Shown in pieces: positions 8,567 to 18,508 of a stretch of 38,016 nucleotides of DNA (its first letter is position 1; the number at the start of each line of letters is the position of its first letter). The stretch comes from an uncultured Pelagibacteraceae bacterium (GTDB lineage: Bacteria; Pseudomonadota; Alphaproteobacteria; Pelagibacterales; Pelagibacteraceae). The stretch spans positions 1 through 38,016 of the forward strand of contig CACKTH010000006.1 in assembly GCA_902603045.1 (NCBI GenBank). The letters are read 5' to 3'. Under the pieces are notes generated by a model. It did no database searches. It saw only the letters and a program-made list of their open reading frames with translations, and was not told the DNA's origin. The translations under genes were made by a program, and so were the position numbers.

Positions 8567-9525
8567 CTAATTTTTTCAGCAAAATTCATTGCATAAAAAA
8601 AAGAAGATGGGTCAGATTTATTTTTTCCCAACATTTCAGTATTTGGTCCATGGTCTGGTGAAATTCTTATGAAAGGAAGGCCTAACGTGACATTTATTGC
8701 GCTGAAATTATAAAGTGTCTTAATAGGTGTTAAAACTTGATCATGATACATACCCAAAACTATATTGTATTTATCTATATTTTTTTTTAAAAAAAAAGTA
8801 TCTGCAGAAAATGGTCCATCTATGTTTATGCCTTTGCTTTTAAGTTTTTTAATTGCTGGAATAATTATCTTATCTTCTTCGCTAAATTTATCTAAAGTTT
8901 CACAATGTGGATTTAAACCTAAAACAGCAAATACTGCCCTCTTGTTAAGTATTTTTTTATAAAAATTGTACAAGTTAATCACATTCATATATATTTTATT
9001 TTTTTTAATTTCTTTTGCTACATTTTTGATTGGTATATGCGTTGTTAAAGGCGATACAGATATTTTACTATTATAAATTAGCATTGTTTCATGAGACGAC
9101 TTTGTATTTTTCGCTAGATATTCTGTTATACCTGAAAATTTCTTTTTTAAAAAAGTTTTTTTAGATACAGGACCATTAATTAATATTAAATTATTTTTTT
9201 CTTTTTTAATAATTTCTAAAGATTTTTGAAATGAATTTTCTATATAATTGTTTGATTTTTTTGAAATTTTATCAAATATTTTTTTGTGTTTAAAATTTAT
9301 ATTAATTATATTTATTTTATTTCTTTTTGCTTCATCATAGTTATTTATTTCATTAATTTTTAATTTATAATTTAAGTATTTGAGTTGTTTTTCTAATAGA
9401 TTCTTATTTCCGATTATTATTATTTTTCTCTTGAATTTTCTAATCTTTGAAAAGTATTTTCCAATGATTTCTGAAAATGTGCTGTAAGGTTCTCCAAGCA
9501 CAATTAATATATATTTAATATTCAT
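8563..9525 (-). CDS. pdxA: 4-hydroxythreonine-4-phosphate dehydrogenase
   Basis: The 320-residue enzyme acts in DXP-dependent pyridoxal phosphate synthesis, oxidising 4-phosphohydroxy-L-threonine. Recognisable segments are ILINGPVSKKTF (substrate site, about 113-124), a metal-binding His in SPLTTHIPIKNV, the segment NIDGPFSADTFF, and the metal-binding MYHDQVLTPIKTLYNFSAINVTLGLPFIRISPDHG (about 258-292). The N-terminal 100 residues are lysine- and isoleucine-rich and diverged. It overlaps surA upstream by 11 nt and rsmA downstream by 4 nt. Confidence 0.93.
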   Translation of the reverse strand: MNIKYILIVLGEPYSTFSEIIGKYFSKIRKFKRKIIIIGNKNLLEKQLKYLNYKLKINEINNYDEAKRNKINIININFKHKKIFDKISKKSNNYIENSFQKSLEIIKKEKNNLILINGPVSKKTFLKKKFSGITEYLAKNTKSSHETMLIYNSKISVSPLTTHIPIKNVAKEIKKNKIYMNVINLYNFYKKILNKRAVFAVLGLNPHCETLDKFSEEDKIIIPAIKKLKSKGINIDGPFSADTFFLKKNIDKYNIVLGMYHDQVLTPIKTLYNFSAINVTLGLPFIRISPDHGPNTEMLGKNKSDPSSFFYAMNFAEKIR

Positions 9526-10441
9526 TTATTATAGTACTTTGTTTTAGTTTTTTGTAATACATTAAAGAAAATTGATTTAATTGATTATTTCTCTCATATT
9601 TTATTAATTCATTTAATTCCTTCTCAATATTAATAATATTCTCAATCTCTTTTTTATTATTGATTTTTAAAATCAAATAACCATTGGGTGTTTTTATAGG
9701 TTTAGAAGTTCTGCCAATTTCAATTTTACTTAATAATTCAACTAAATCTTCAGATAAAAATGTATCTTTTACCCATCCTATTTGTCCACCTTTGTTTGAA
9801 GTGTCTGATATGCTATACTTTACAGCAGCAGTTTTAAAATCATTTACTTTTATAAATTCTTTTATTATTTCATATTTATTATTAAAGGTCTCATCAACTG
9901 ATATTTCAAATAATAACTCAGAAAGATTATATTGATAGCTTTTTTCATTAGTTTTTTTTTTGATTAGTTGTTCTTTAAGCTTTTTTTTATCAGTTTTTAA
10001 AAAAGAATTATATTTTTTAAAAACCAATTCATTCCATAGTCCCTCATATTTCATTTTCTCAATAATTTTTTCATATTCAATATTATTATTGTTTAATAGA
10101 ATTTTTAATTCATCCTCATTATTAACACCTTTAAACTTCAATAAATTTTTTTTAATTTCATCAATAAATTCAATATTTACTGTTTTTGTGAACAATCTAT
10201 CGATTTCTTTTTTTTTAATTATTTCTCTAATTATTGAGTTTTCAGATATTTTAATTAATTCATTTTCGCTGATTTTACCTAGATTAGGTCTAAGAAATAC
10301 TAAATAATTCTTTTCATTCTTAACATCTATGTTAGTTATAATTTCTTCACCTACTTTAAATTTTATTTCTATTTGTGAATTAGCTTTTGAGTTGAAAATC
10401 AAAATTATTATAAAAATAACAAAAATTTTAATCTTTTTCAT
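9515..10441 (-). CDS. surA: SurA-type periplasmic peptidyl-prolyl isomerase
   Basis: The 308-residue protein has a signal peptide (MKKIKIFVIFIIILIFNSKANSQ), an N-terminal chaperone region, and one parvulin domain (about 170-275) with IKEFIKVNDFKTAAVKYSISDTSNKGGQIGWV and the closing GRTSKPIKTPNGYLILKI. SurA escorts outer-membrane proteins, including LptD, through the periplasm. E. coli SurA has two parvulin repeats; only one is visible here, as is common in alphaproteobacteria. Its ATG directly abuts the lptD stop (TAAATG), and pdxA overlaps its end. The position next to lptD agrees with its role. Confidence 0.9.
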   Translation of the reverse strand: MKKIKIFVIFIIILIFNSKANSQIEIKFKVGEEIITNIDVKNEKNYLVFLRPNLGKISENELIKISENSIIREIIKKKEIDRLFTKTVNIEFIDEIKKNLLKFKGVNNEDELKILLNNNNIEYEKIIEKMKYEGLWNELVFKKYNSFLKTDKKKLKEQLIKKKTNEKSYQYNLSELLFEISVDETFNNKYEIIKEFIKVNDFKTAAVKYSISDTSNKGGQIGWVKDTFLSEDLVELLSKIEIGRTSKPIKTPNGYLILKINNKKEIENIINIEKELNELIKYERNNQLNQFSLMYYKKLKQSTIINEY

Positions 10442-12835
10442 TTATTTTCCAATTATATTTCCAAAATTTGGAACCCCTAATTCTGTAAATGGAATAATTT
10501 TAATCAAAAATGATAAAGTTTCATCAGGTTCTAAACTTCCATCACTATAAAAAGATTTATTGTAATTAAAATTTATAGCAAGACAATCTGTATTATAGCT
10601 ATAAATTAAATTATAATATTGAGTAAAGTTTTCTCTTAAATTTTCTGCAGTGCTAAAAATAAATTTAGTTTCATCATTTATTTTAATAGTGCTACTATTT
10701 GTTAAATTTTCAGTATCCCCGAAATCATGATCTTCTGTAAAATAATTAAAATTAGTAAAAAAATTATTTACATTAAATCCTAAATTGATCACATCTAAGT
10801 TAGAATACTTTAAATCCTTGTCATAAGAAAAAGTATAACCTAAATTTAAATTTTGGTTGACTTTATAATTTATATCGCCGAACACATCAGATCTTTTTTT
10901 ATTAAGTTTAGATTTTGTGGGTAATTTAATATTTTCTTTAGGCTTAATAACATTGCCCACTCTGGCATCAAATACCCTTCCAACTTCAGCATTTTCTCTC
11001 TGAAACTCTAAACCAATACTAATTGACTCGCCTCCTTCCACTTGGGAATTAGTACTTATTCTATTTAAATTAAACAAATTATTATAATTTAATGTTAGTT
11101 CTTTAGTAGAAATATCATTGTTGCCATTAGGACTATATAAAATGGATAATCTTGGTTTTAAATAATTAGTATAAGTCTCAAATTTTTTTCTTAAAGGTAG
11201 GCTTAGGTCAAATTTTAAAGCTTGATATAAATCATAGTCTTCATTTTCCTTCAAGTTTGGAGAATTGTTAGAATAACTATTAGCATTTTTTAATAATAGA
11301 TTATAATTGGTCAATAATCCTTTTTGATTAATAAAATTGTCAGATTTAAATAGAACATTATTAATCAAAACGCTTTCAGTTATATTTGTATTATAGTTTT
11401 TGTTATATCCATCTGCATTGAAAATAAGAGATCCATTATAATTTTTTGGAATATTTATATTCTTTACAAAACTAAAATCTGGAAAAATATACTGATATCT
11501 ATCATGATAATTTCTAGATAAGTCTTCATACATTCTGAATGAGCTTTTCAATTTCGCATTATTGAATCTCCAATTTACATCAAAGTTTGATAACAGAATA
11601 TTGTCATTTGTAATTAAAGGCGATGTATTAAGTAATTTATATTTTTTTAAATAGTTATCACCTTTTACGTCTTGTATATTTAATTTGTAAGAAATATTTT
11701 GATTAAAATCTCCCAATTGATTATAAAAGAAATGAGATTTTGTCCCTGCCTCTCCTATTAAAAAACTGAAATCACTTAAAACATAAGAATTTTTGAGCGC
11801 CTGCCTATATTCGTTCTGAAATAAAAAACTTTTATCAGCATAATACCTTGGACTAAAAGTCATATCTTTATCAGAGCTTATTATCTTAAAATATGGAAAT
11901 ATAATTGAAGTTCCTAAACTTTCAGAGCTTGAGTATGATGGAGTTAAAAACCCTGACTTTCTTTTTATGGTAGGGTCAGGATGATTAAAGTATGGCATAA
12001 AGAAAACTTTATAATCAAATATTTTTAGCCATGAATTTTTATACTCATAAATTTTTTTTTCTTTATCGTGATTAAATTCCTCAGTTGAAAGCTCCCAACC
12101 TCTACAATCTTTATTTTCTATATTACATGTACTAAAAACAGCTTTATAAACCTTTAATTCTTTATCATTAGAATATCCACCCTTACCTTTTAAAATAGGA
12201 TCATTATTTTCGTTACCAAAGTATGACTTCTTAAATTCAACCTTTATTTCTTTACCAACAATTTCTTTTATTTTTGTATTAATTATCAAGTCTTTAAAAA
12301 AATACTTATTTTGATTATTATCTATTACTATAGCGCTTTTCGATTTTATGATTTCATTTTTAGTATTTAAATTAAATTTATCATTTAAAATATAAAAGTT
12401 TTGATCATTATCTTGTATAGTTGTTTCTTGATCACCGTAAATTAAATTAGATTTTCTATTAAAAAAAATATTTTTAGAATTAATAGTGTAACCATTTTCA
12501 AATGATATTATAGTATCTTTAATACAATGAATTAGATCTTCATTTTGATCGTATGTAACTTCATCACTTCTTACTACTAAATTATTTTCGTTATCATAAA
12601 ATTTTACGTTTCCCGTAAATATAAAAAAATTTTTAATTTTATCGTACTTAGCTTTATCTGATATGATCTTAACTTTCTTTAAAGGTATTTTGGCGGTAGA
12701 GTCATATGCAAATATTATATTTCCATTTTCTAAAACCTCCATATTTGAGGTTTCGAAGTCAACCTCTTTTGAAAATAAGAATGGTATGAAAGTAATTAAA
12801 ATTATTATATTTACAATTAATATTTTAGTTCTCAT
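10442..12835 (-). CDS. lptD: LPS-assembly outer-membrane protein LptD
   Basis: The 797-residue protein is the outer-membrane barrel that inserts LPS into the outer leaflet. It has a signal peptide (about 1-23), an OstA/LptA-like beta-jellyroll domain (about 30-200), and a long beta-rich C-terminal barrel. The transition carries KAVFSTCNIENKDCRGWELSTEE (about 230-252), where LptD proteins have the disulfide cysteines, and a C-terminal cysteine sits in NTDCLAINF (about 750). KRKSGFLTPSYSSSESLGTSIIFPYF is the conserved barrel entry. It overlaps lptG by 11 nt and touches surA. It implies that this cell makes LPS or a related glycolipid. Confidence 0.93.
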   Translation of the reverse strand: MRTKILIVNIIILITFIPFLFSKEVDFETSNMEVLENGNIIFAYDSTAKIPLKKVKIISDKAKYDKIKNFFIFTGNVKFYDNENNLVVRSDEVTYDQNEDLIHCIKDTIISFENGYTINSKNIFFNRKSNLIYGDQETTIQDNDQNFYILNDKFNLNTKNEIIKSKSAIVIDNNQNKYFFKDLIINTKIKEIVGKEIKVEFKKSYFGNENNDPILKGKGGYSNDKELKVYKAVFSTCNIENKDCRGWELSTEEFNHDKEKKIYEYKNSWLKIFDYKVFFMPYFNHPDPTIKRKSGFLTPSYSSSESLGTSIIFPYFKIISSDKDMTFSPRYYADKSFLFQNEYRQALKNSYVLSDFSFLIGEAGTKSHFFYNQLGDFNQNISYKLNIQDVKGDNYLKKYKLLNTSPLITNDNILLSNFDVNWRFNNAKLKSSFRMYEDLSRNYHDRYQYIFPDFSFVKNINIPKNYNGSLIFNADGYNKNYNTNITESVLINNVLFKSDNFINQKGLLTNYNLLLKNANSYSNNSPNLKENEDYDLYQALKFDLSLPLRKKFETYTNYLKPRLSILYSPNGNNDISTKELTLNYNNLFNLNRISTNSQVEGGESISIGLEFQRENAEVGRVFDARVGNVIKPKENIKLPTKSKLNKKRSDVFGDINYKVNQNLNLGYTFSYDKDLKYSNLDVINLGFNVNNFFTNFNYFTEDHDFGDTENLTNSSTIKINDETKFIFSTAENLRENFTQYYNLIYSYNTDCLAINFNYNKSFYSDGSLEPDETLSFLIKIIPFTELGVPNFGNIIGK

Positions 12836-13904
12836 TTATTTTTAGAATTCCAATATTGCATATTAAAAATAATATTAAGAGTGGCAACCACACCGATAAA
12901 TAAATTGGCAAAGCACCTTTGTTACCCAACACACTTGAAAAATAATTCAAATAGTAAACTATCACAGACACAGATATACCAAAAATTACTACAAAAAACT
13001 TAGATTTTATTTTTTTTAATTTATTTATAATTATGAATCCTAAAACAGTCATCAAAATATAAAATAAAGGCATACTATAAATTTTATTTAAATGTATTTT
13101 GATATCAGTGTTTGAGTACCCAATTTTAAGATAGCTATTTGACAAGTTATGCAATTCGTAAATATTTAATGAATTTAAGTTTGAAAATAAATTTGAAATT
13201 ATTTCGCCATTAAATGATGAATTGTAATCGTAATTTTCCAAATTAGTTCTATTTCCACTATCATTTAAAATTGAAACATTATTTAGTTTCCAATTTTTTG
13301 AAACTATATTAGCGCTTTCAGCACTTATTGTATTTTTATGATTATAATTTTTATCCGTTCCTGTAATTGTGATTGATTTTAGTTGATTCTTGTCAATTTT
13401 TTCTGCATGAATAATATATAAGTTTTGATCTATCTCTTCTTTGATCCAAAGACCATCATCATTAACCACTGCCAAATATTCATTAGTATTTGAGTATCTA
13501 TTTTTAATTTCCAAATATTTACTTTTTAAATTTGATGAAAAAGAATAGAAAAAAAGTAATAGAACGACGCCTAACATACCGGCAATAATTGACAAAATTG
13601 ATACTATTTTAAAATTACTTATTCCATTTGAATTAAAAATTGCCAATTCATCTTTGTCTACCAAATTAAGATAAAAAAACTTTACAGTAATCAAAAATAT
13701 AAATGGAAAAATTTCAAATATTGATGAAGGTGCATTAATTAATGATAGATAAACAGTATAATATATCTCAGTGCCGTATTTTTCAGAAAATTTAATTTCT
13801 TCAAAAAAGTTAATTATAACTATTACGCAAAAAAATATAAAAGTAATAAGAATAAATTTTTTTATAAAAAGTGAATAAATATAATTTTGATAAACTTGTA
13901 ACAT
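12825..13904 (-). CDS. lptG: LPS export permease LptG
   Basis: A 359-residue YjgP/YjgQ-family permease with the usual six helices: three N-terminal (about 14-115), a periplasmic jellyroll (about 125-270) and three C-terminal (about 275-352). With LptF and the LptB ATPase (not in the window) it extracts LPS from the inner membrane. The start YQNYIYSLFIKKFILITFIFFCVIVIINFFEEI matches LptG. It overlaps the lptF stop by 1 nt (TAATG) and lptD by 11 nt. The assignment of G rather than F follows gene order and the N-terminus. Confidence 0.9.
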   Translation of the reverse strand: MLQVYQNYIYSLFIKKFILITFIFFCVIVIINFFEEIKFSEKYGTEIYYTVYLSLINAPSSIFEIFPFIFLITVKFFYLNLVDKDELAIFNSNGISNFKIVSILSIIAGMLGVVLLLFFYSFSSNLKSKYLEIKNRYSNTNEYLAVVNDDGLWIKEEIDQNLYIIHAEKIDKNQLKSITITGTDKNYNHKNTISAESANIVSKNWKLNNVSILNDSGNRTNLENYDYNSSFNGEIISNLFSNLNSLNIYELHNLSNSYLKIGYSNTDIKIHLNKIYSMPLFYILMTVLGFIIINKLKKIKSKFFVVIFGISVSVIVYYLNYFSSVLGNKGALPIYLSVWLPLLILFLICNIGILKINEN

Positions 13905-15034
13905 TATAAGTAGCTAATCCTAAATCTTGTTTTTAAAATTAAGTATATATAAAAAATAAATATAGAAATTAACGGTAAAATTAAAAAAATTAATTCAAAA
14001 TAGAATGTTAATGTAATAAACTTATAACTTAATTCGGAAAATAGAATTATAACAAATCCTAAAGTAAATAAAAAAAATTTATAATAATTTTGCATAAAAT
14101 CAACTTTTGGTTTTAAAATAATAAGTGAGCTAATTAAAGATAGAACAATAATATATATTGGATTAACTATTCTTTTAAAGGTTTCTTGGTATATATCTTT
14201 TAATTTAAATTGATTTTCTGTACCACATTTTTTTTGATCATCTTTTCTACTTTGAATATATTTCTCTAAACAAGAAATCAAAAATAAACTTTCTACTTCA
14301 TCAATTTTATTCAATTGCCTAGTTTTTGAATTTAATTTAGACAATTCATAGACCGTTTCTTTAAAACCTATATTGAAATTTCCTTTATTTACAATATTTG
14401 TAATTTTTCCATCTATTAATTTGAATTTAAACCCATTTTCCTCTTTCAATAATTTTCCTTTACTCGCAATTATGATTTTGTTATCGGTTTTGTTAATTTT
14501 TTCTTTTATATAAATTCCTTTCAAATCTCCATTTTTACTATAACCATCTATAAAAATTGTTAAATTTTGTCTAACATTAGAAAACTTTTTTTCTTCCAAA
14601 AGTTTAGGAAAAAATTCCATAGATGAGTTTCTTAAATATTTTTGAGACAGATCTTGAGTGTATGGTACTATTAATAAATTTAACGATAACTGAATCAAAA
14701 CGAAAAAAAAAGATAGTTTTGCTATGAAATTTATAAAAGAAATTTTTTTAATTCCAACAGTCCAGAAAACTAAAATCTCATTATTCGATTCGTATCTCGT
14801 CAAAACAACAAATAATGTTAAAAAATATGTAAAAATTAAAATTTTACTGAAGATTTTAGGAATATTAAGCAATGAGTAAATAAAATATACACTAATTGCA
14901 TGACCTTTTTCTGTGACAATGTCTAGAAGATTAACACCTTGAATAACCCATATTATCAAACTAAAGGCAATAGATGATAATAAAAAAAACGCCAAGATAT
15001 CTAAAGATAATTTACGAAATATTAATTTATTCAT
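13904..15034 (-). CDS. lptF: LPS export permease LptF
   Basis: A 376-residue YjgP/YjgQ-family membrane protein, the partner of LptG. Three N-terminal helices (about 12-125), a periplasmic domain (about 130-280) and three C-terminal helices (about 285-370) are evident. VLTRYESNNEILVFWTVGIKK is the conserved cytoplasmic coupling region that contacts LptB. It is the first gene of the operon lptF-lptG-lptD-surA-pdxA-rsmA and is divergent from pepA across 54 nt, the standard alphaproteobacterial arrangement. Confidence 0.9.
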   Translation of the reverse strand: MNKLIFRKLSLDILAFFLLSSIAFSLIIWVIQGVNLLDIVTEKGHAISVYFIYSLLNIPKIFSKILIFTYFLTLFVVLTRYESNNEILVFWTVGIKKISFINFIAKLSFFFVLIQLSLNLLIVPYTQDLSQKYLRNSSMEFFPKLLEEKKFSNVRQNLTIFIDGYSKNGDLKGIYIKEKINKTDNKIIIASKGKLLKEENGFKFKLIDGKITNIVNKGNFNIGFKETVYELSKLNSKTRQLNKIDEVESLFLISCLEKYIQSRKDDQKKCGTENQFKLKDIYQETFKRIVNPIYIIVLSLISSLIILKPKVDFMQNYYKFFLFTLGFVIILFSELSYKFITLTFYFELIFLILPLISIFIFYIYLILKTRFRISYL

Positions 15035-15088
15035 TGAAATTAGTAATTTAATAAATATACAACATTATCTATTAAATATTTCAAAAAA

Positions 15089-16525
15089 ATGAAGCTAAAA
15101 TTAGATTTTGTAACTAAAGTACCTAAAGTAGCCAAAGATAATGAGGTTATTTTATTGAATAATGAAACCACTCAAAACAAAATCGTTAAATCTTTAAAAA
15201 AATCTTTATTTTCTAATAAATTATTTTTAGATAGAAAATTTCTAATTCAAAATATAAATGAAAAAATATATATTTTTGTAAATTGCACCAAGTCTAAAAC
15301 TTCTTTAGATTACGAGAAACTTGGATCCAATTTATTCCTTTTTCTAAAGAATAATAAAATTGAAAAATCTTTTTTTGAAACAAATTTATCTAAAATTACT
15401 AATATACAATTAGAAAAGTTTTTACATGGTGCGCAACTTAAATCATATGAATTTAATGTTTATAAAACTGATAAATCAAAAAACTTAATAACAAACTTAT
15501 ATGTGGTTGGGCATAAATCAAAAAAAACAAATCTGTTGAGAAACAAATTAAATTCACTTTTGGAAGGTGTCTTTCTTACTAGAGACCTTGTGTCGGAGCC
15601 AGGAAATGTTTTACATCCAGATGAATATGCAAGACGTATAGTTAAATTAAGAAAATTTGGATTAAAAGTTACTGTATATAATCAAAAAAAATTAAAAAAG
15701 ATGGGTATGAACGCTTTATTGGGTGTAGGCCAAGGAAGTGTAAGAGGTTCATATTTAGTAACTATTGAATGGAAAGGCACACAAAGTAAATCTAAACCCT
15801 TAGGATTTGTCGGAAAAGGTGTGTGCTTTGATACTGGAGGTTATTCTTTAAAACCAGCAAAATTTATGGAAGATATGACCTATGATATGGCAGGATCAGC
15901 TACTGTTGTTGGTTTAATGAAAACTCTTGCTTTAAGAAAATCAAAAATTAACGCTGTTGGAGTGGTAGGACTTGTAGAAAATATGGTAAGTGGAAATGCT
16001 CAAAGACCTGGTGATATTGTTAAATCTTATAGTGGAAAAACAATTGAGGTTTTAAATACTGATGCTGAAGGAAGATTAGTTTTAGCTGATGCTTTAACAT
16101 TTACAGAAGAAAAATTTAAGCCACAATTTATTGTTGATTTAGCAACATTAACTGGAGCTATAATTGTTTCTCTTGGCTCAGAATATGCAGGTCTATTTTC
16201 AAATAATGATAAATTATCTAAACAATTAATTGATGCAGGTGAAAGTGTTGAAGAAAAACTTTGGAGAATGCCTTTAAACGAAAACTTTGACAAATTAATA
16301 AATTCAAAAAACGCAGATATGCAAAATATTAATTATGTAGGTGGAGCAGGCTCGACTACAGCAGCACAATTTTTACAGAGATTCATAATAAAGAAAACTC
16401 CTTGGGCTCATTTAGATATTGCTGGCATGGCATTTTCAAAATATGGAGGAGCGCTTAACTCCGGTGGTGCAACTGGTTATGGAGTTAGATTGTTAAATAA
16501 ATTAATTGAGGATAACTATGAGTAA
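15089..16525 (+). CDS. pepA: Leucyl aminopeptidase (M17)
   Basis: The 478-residue cytosolic enzyme is a two-metal aminopeptidase that trims N-terminal residues. The catalytic C-terminal domain has GFVGKGVCFDTGGYSLKPAKFMEDMTYDMAGSATVVGLM (about 247-285) with metal-binding Lys/Asp, and the signature NTDAEGRLVLADAL (about 323-336). The N-terminal domain (about 1-150) is diverged and lysine-rich. The stop overlaps the ndk start by 8 nt. Many alphaproteobacteria have holC next; here ndk follows directly. Confidence 0.95.
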   Translation: MKLKLDFVTKVPKVAKDNEVILLNNETTQNKIVKSLKKSLFSNKLFLDRKFLIQNINEKIYIFVNCTKSKTSLDYEKLGSNLFLFLKNNKIEKSFFETNLSKITNIQLEKFLHGAQLKSYEFNVYKTDKSKNLITNLYVVGHKSKKTNLLRNKLNSLLEGVFLTRDLVSEPGNVLHPDEYARRIVKLRKFGLKVTVYNQKKLKKMGMNALLGVGQGSVRGSYLVTIEWKGTQSKSKPLGFVGKGVCFDTGGYSLKPAKFMEDMTYDMAGSATVVGLMKTLALRKSKINAVGVVGLVENMVSGNAQRPGDIVKSYSGKTIEVLNTDAEGRLVLADALTFTEEKFKPQFIVDLATLTGAIIVSLGSEYAGLFSNNDKLSKQLIDAGESVEEKLWRMPLNENFDKLINSKNADMQNINYVGGAGSTTAAQFLQRFIIKKTPWAHLDIAGMAFSKYGGALNSGGATGYGVRLLNKLIEDNYE

Positions 16526-16928
16526 TATTGAGCAAACTCTATCGATAATTAAACCAGATGCGGTTGAAAGAAATCTGCAAGATCAAATTAAGCAGGAATT
16601 TACAAATAAAGGATTTGAAATAATAAAAGAAAAAAAAATTCATATATCTAAAGAAGAAGCCGAAAGATTTTATAAAATACATGAATCCAAACCATTTTAT
16701 AACGATTTGTGTACTTACTTATCATCAGGTCCTATTGTTGTCATGACTTTACAACGAGAAAATGCAGTCCAGGAAAATAGAAAGTTAATGGGGGCAACAA
16801 ATCCAATTGATGCAGAGGAGGGCACTTTGAGGAAAAAATATGGTATTTCAATTGATAAAAACTCTGTTCATGGTTCAGATAGCTCTGAAAATGCTAAGAT
16901 TGAATTAGATTTTTTTTTTAAGCACTAG
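16518..16928 (+). CDS. ndk: Nucleoside diphosphate kinase
   Basis: The 136-residue product balances nucleoside triphosphate pools by phosphohistidine transfer. It begins MSNIEQTLSIIKPDAVERNL and carries the active-site histidine near residue 118 in NSVHGSDSSENAKIEL. The track starts at an upstream TTG (16506), adding MRIT; I choose the ATG at 16518, which has GAGG (16508-16511) 6 nt upstream and matches the family N-terminus. It overlaps pepA by 8 nt, and its 3' end overlaps convergent purN by 11 nt. Confidence 0.95.
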   Translation: MSNIEQTLSIIKPDAVERNLQDQIKQEFTNKGFEIIKEKKIHISKEEAERFYKIHESKPFYNDLCTYLSSGPIVVMTLQRENAVQENRKLMGATNPIDAEEGTLRKKYGISIDKNSVHGSDSSENAKIELDFFFKH

Positions 16929-17496
16929 TTAATAATTTAATAATTGCTTTCGGGTATATTTTATGCTCAATTTTTAAAACTTTTTTTTCTAAACTTTTTC
17001 CACTTTCTGATTTTAGAATTTTTACTTTTTCTTGTAATATAATTTTACCTGAATCCAATTTATCATTAACAATATGAACTGTAGCTCCAGAGTATTTATC
17101 TTTATTTTGAATTGCTCTATTATGTGTATTTAGTCCTTTATACTTAGGTAGAAGAGAAGGGTGAATATTAAGTATTGTTTTATTTAATTTTTTTATAAAT
17201 TTACCTGAAAGTATTTTCATAAATCCAGCCAAACAAATCAAATCAACATTATTTCTTCTTAATAATTTAAATAAACGATCTTCAAAACTTTTTCTATTAG
17301 AATATTTAATAACGATATTATTGATATTGGATTTATTTGCATAATTTAATCCTTTTGCATTAAAATTATCAGAGACAACCAGTACAATTCTAATTAAAGA
17401 TTTTTTTGTTTTTGAATATTTTATTAATGATCTTAGATTGCTGCCTCTACCACTTATTAATACTGCGGTATTTTTTTTACCAGATGACTTTTCCAC
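16918..17496 (-). CDS. purN: Phosphoribosylglycinamide formyltransferase
   Basis: The 192-residue GART enzyme uses 10-formyl-THF to formylate GAR in purine synthesis. Visible are the phosphate-binding start AVLISGRGSNLRSLI (about 11-25), DLICLAGFMKILSGKFI (about 80-96), the catalytic region LNIHPSLLPKYKGLNTHNRAI (Asn and His, about 107-127), and SGATVHIVNDKLDSGKII with the catalytic Asp. The start is GTG inside the purM 3' end, giving a 20-nt overlap. The gene collides with ndk at its 3' end. Confidence 0.94.
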   Translation of the reverse strand: MEKSSGKKNTAVLISGRGSNLRSLIKYSKTKKSLIRIVLVVSDNFNAKGLNYANKSNINNIVIKYSNRKSFEDRLFKLLRRNNVDLICLAGFMKILSGKFIKKLNKTILNIHPSLLPKYKGLNTHNRAIQNKDKYSGATVHIVNDKLDSGKIILQEKVKILKSESGKSLEKKVLKIEHKIYPKAIIKLLTSA

Positions 17497-18499
17497 TCAA
17501 CTTTACTTTTTCTGAATTTTTTGTAATTTTTCCAATAACATATGGTTTAAATTTTTTTGGAAAAAATCTAATTATTTTTTTGTAGTTTGAAGGTTTTACT
17601 ATTAAACAAAAACCTACGCCGCAATTAAAAGTTTTTAACATTTCTTGATCTCTAACTCCTTGACTTTTTAGCCATCTAAATATTTTTAACGTTTTTATTT
17701 TTTCTAAATTTATTTCAGCACAATAATTGTCTGGTATTATTCTTTTAATATTATCATTTAAGCCACCCCCTGTAATATTTGCACAAGCATTCAAATATTT
17801 TTTTTTAACTAATTCTAATACATGCATTACGTATATTTTTGTTGGTACCAATAATTCTTTTTTTAAAAATGAATTTTTTTTTAAATTAATTTGCTTTTTT
17901 TTTATAATATGTCTCACTAAGGAATATCCATTTGAGTGGAGACCACTGGAAGGTATTGCTAGCACTAAATCTTTTTCTTTTATTTTATTCAATAATATTT
18001 TATCTTTATCTACTATGCCTAAAGAAAATCCTGCAATATCAAATTTTCCTTTAGAATATGTTCCAGGCATTTCTGCAGTTTCTCCACCAACTAATTCACA
18101 GTCAGCTAATTTGCAGCCTTTAATAATTCCACTAATTATACTTTTAAGTTTTTTATTATCGATTTTTTCGACTGATATATAATCTAAAAAAAGCAGAGGT
18201 TTTGCTCCTTGAACTATAATGTCATTTACACACATAGCCACAAGATCTATCCCTATTGTATCAAATTTACCTAGTTGATTTGCAACTTCAATTTTTGTAC
18301 CAACTCCGTCTGTACTAGTTACAAGGTATGGTTTTTTTAAATTACTTGGAAGTTTTGTGAGTGCTCCAAATCCTCCAATATTCTTAAAATGACCACTTTT
18401 TTTTGATTTTTTTGTACTTGAGGATATAAATTTAATAAATTTATCTGCTTTTTTTATGCTTACGCCACTTTTCTCATATGTAAAATTTTTCGATCTCAT
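17477..18499 (-). CDS. purM: Phosphoribosylformylglycinamidine cyclo-ligase (AIR synthase)
   Basis: The 340-residue ATP-dependent enzyme closes FGAM to aminoimidazole ribotide, two steps after PurN in the pathway. Landmarks are YEKSGVSIKKADKFI, GGFGALTKLP, LVTSTDGVGTKIEVA (about 60-74), DLVAMCVNDIIVQGAKPLLFLDYI, LVGGETAEMPGTY and ITGGGLNDNIKRIIP. Length is normal. It is translationally coupled to purN by a 20-nt overlap. Its start codon lies only 9 nt from the ATG of the divergent DUF2066 gene, so its promoter must lie inside that gene's 5' end. Confidence 0.95.
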   Translation of the reverse strand: MRSKNFTYEKSGVSIKKADKFIKFISSSTKKSKKSGHFKNIGGFGALTKLPSNLKKPYLVTSTDGVGTKIEVANQLGKFDTIGIDLVAMCVNDIIVQGAKPLLFLDYISVEKIDNKKLKSIISGIIKGCKLADCELVGGETAEMPGTYSKGKFDIAGFSLGIVDKDKILLNKIKEKDLVLAIPSSGLHSNGYSLVRHIIKKKQINLKKNSFLKKELLVPTKIYVMHVLELVKKKYLNACANITGGGLNDNIKRIIPDNYCAEINLEKIKTLKIFRWLKSQGVRDQEMLKTFNCGVGFCLIVKPSNYKKIIRFFPKKFKPYVIGKITKNSEKVKLSGKVIW

Positions 18500-18508
18500 G
18501 TTTAAGTT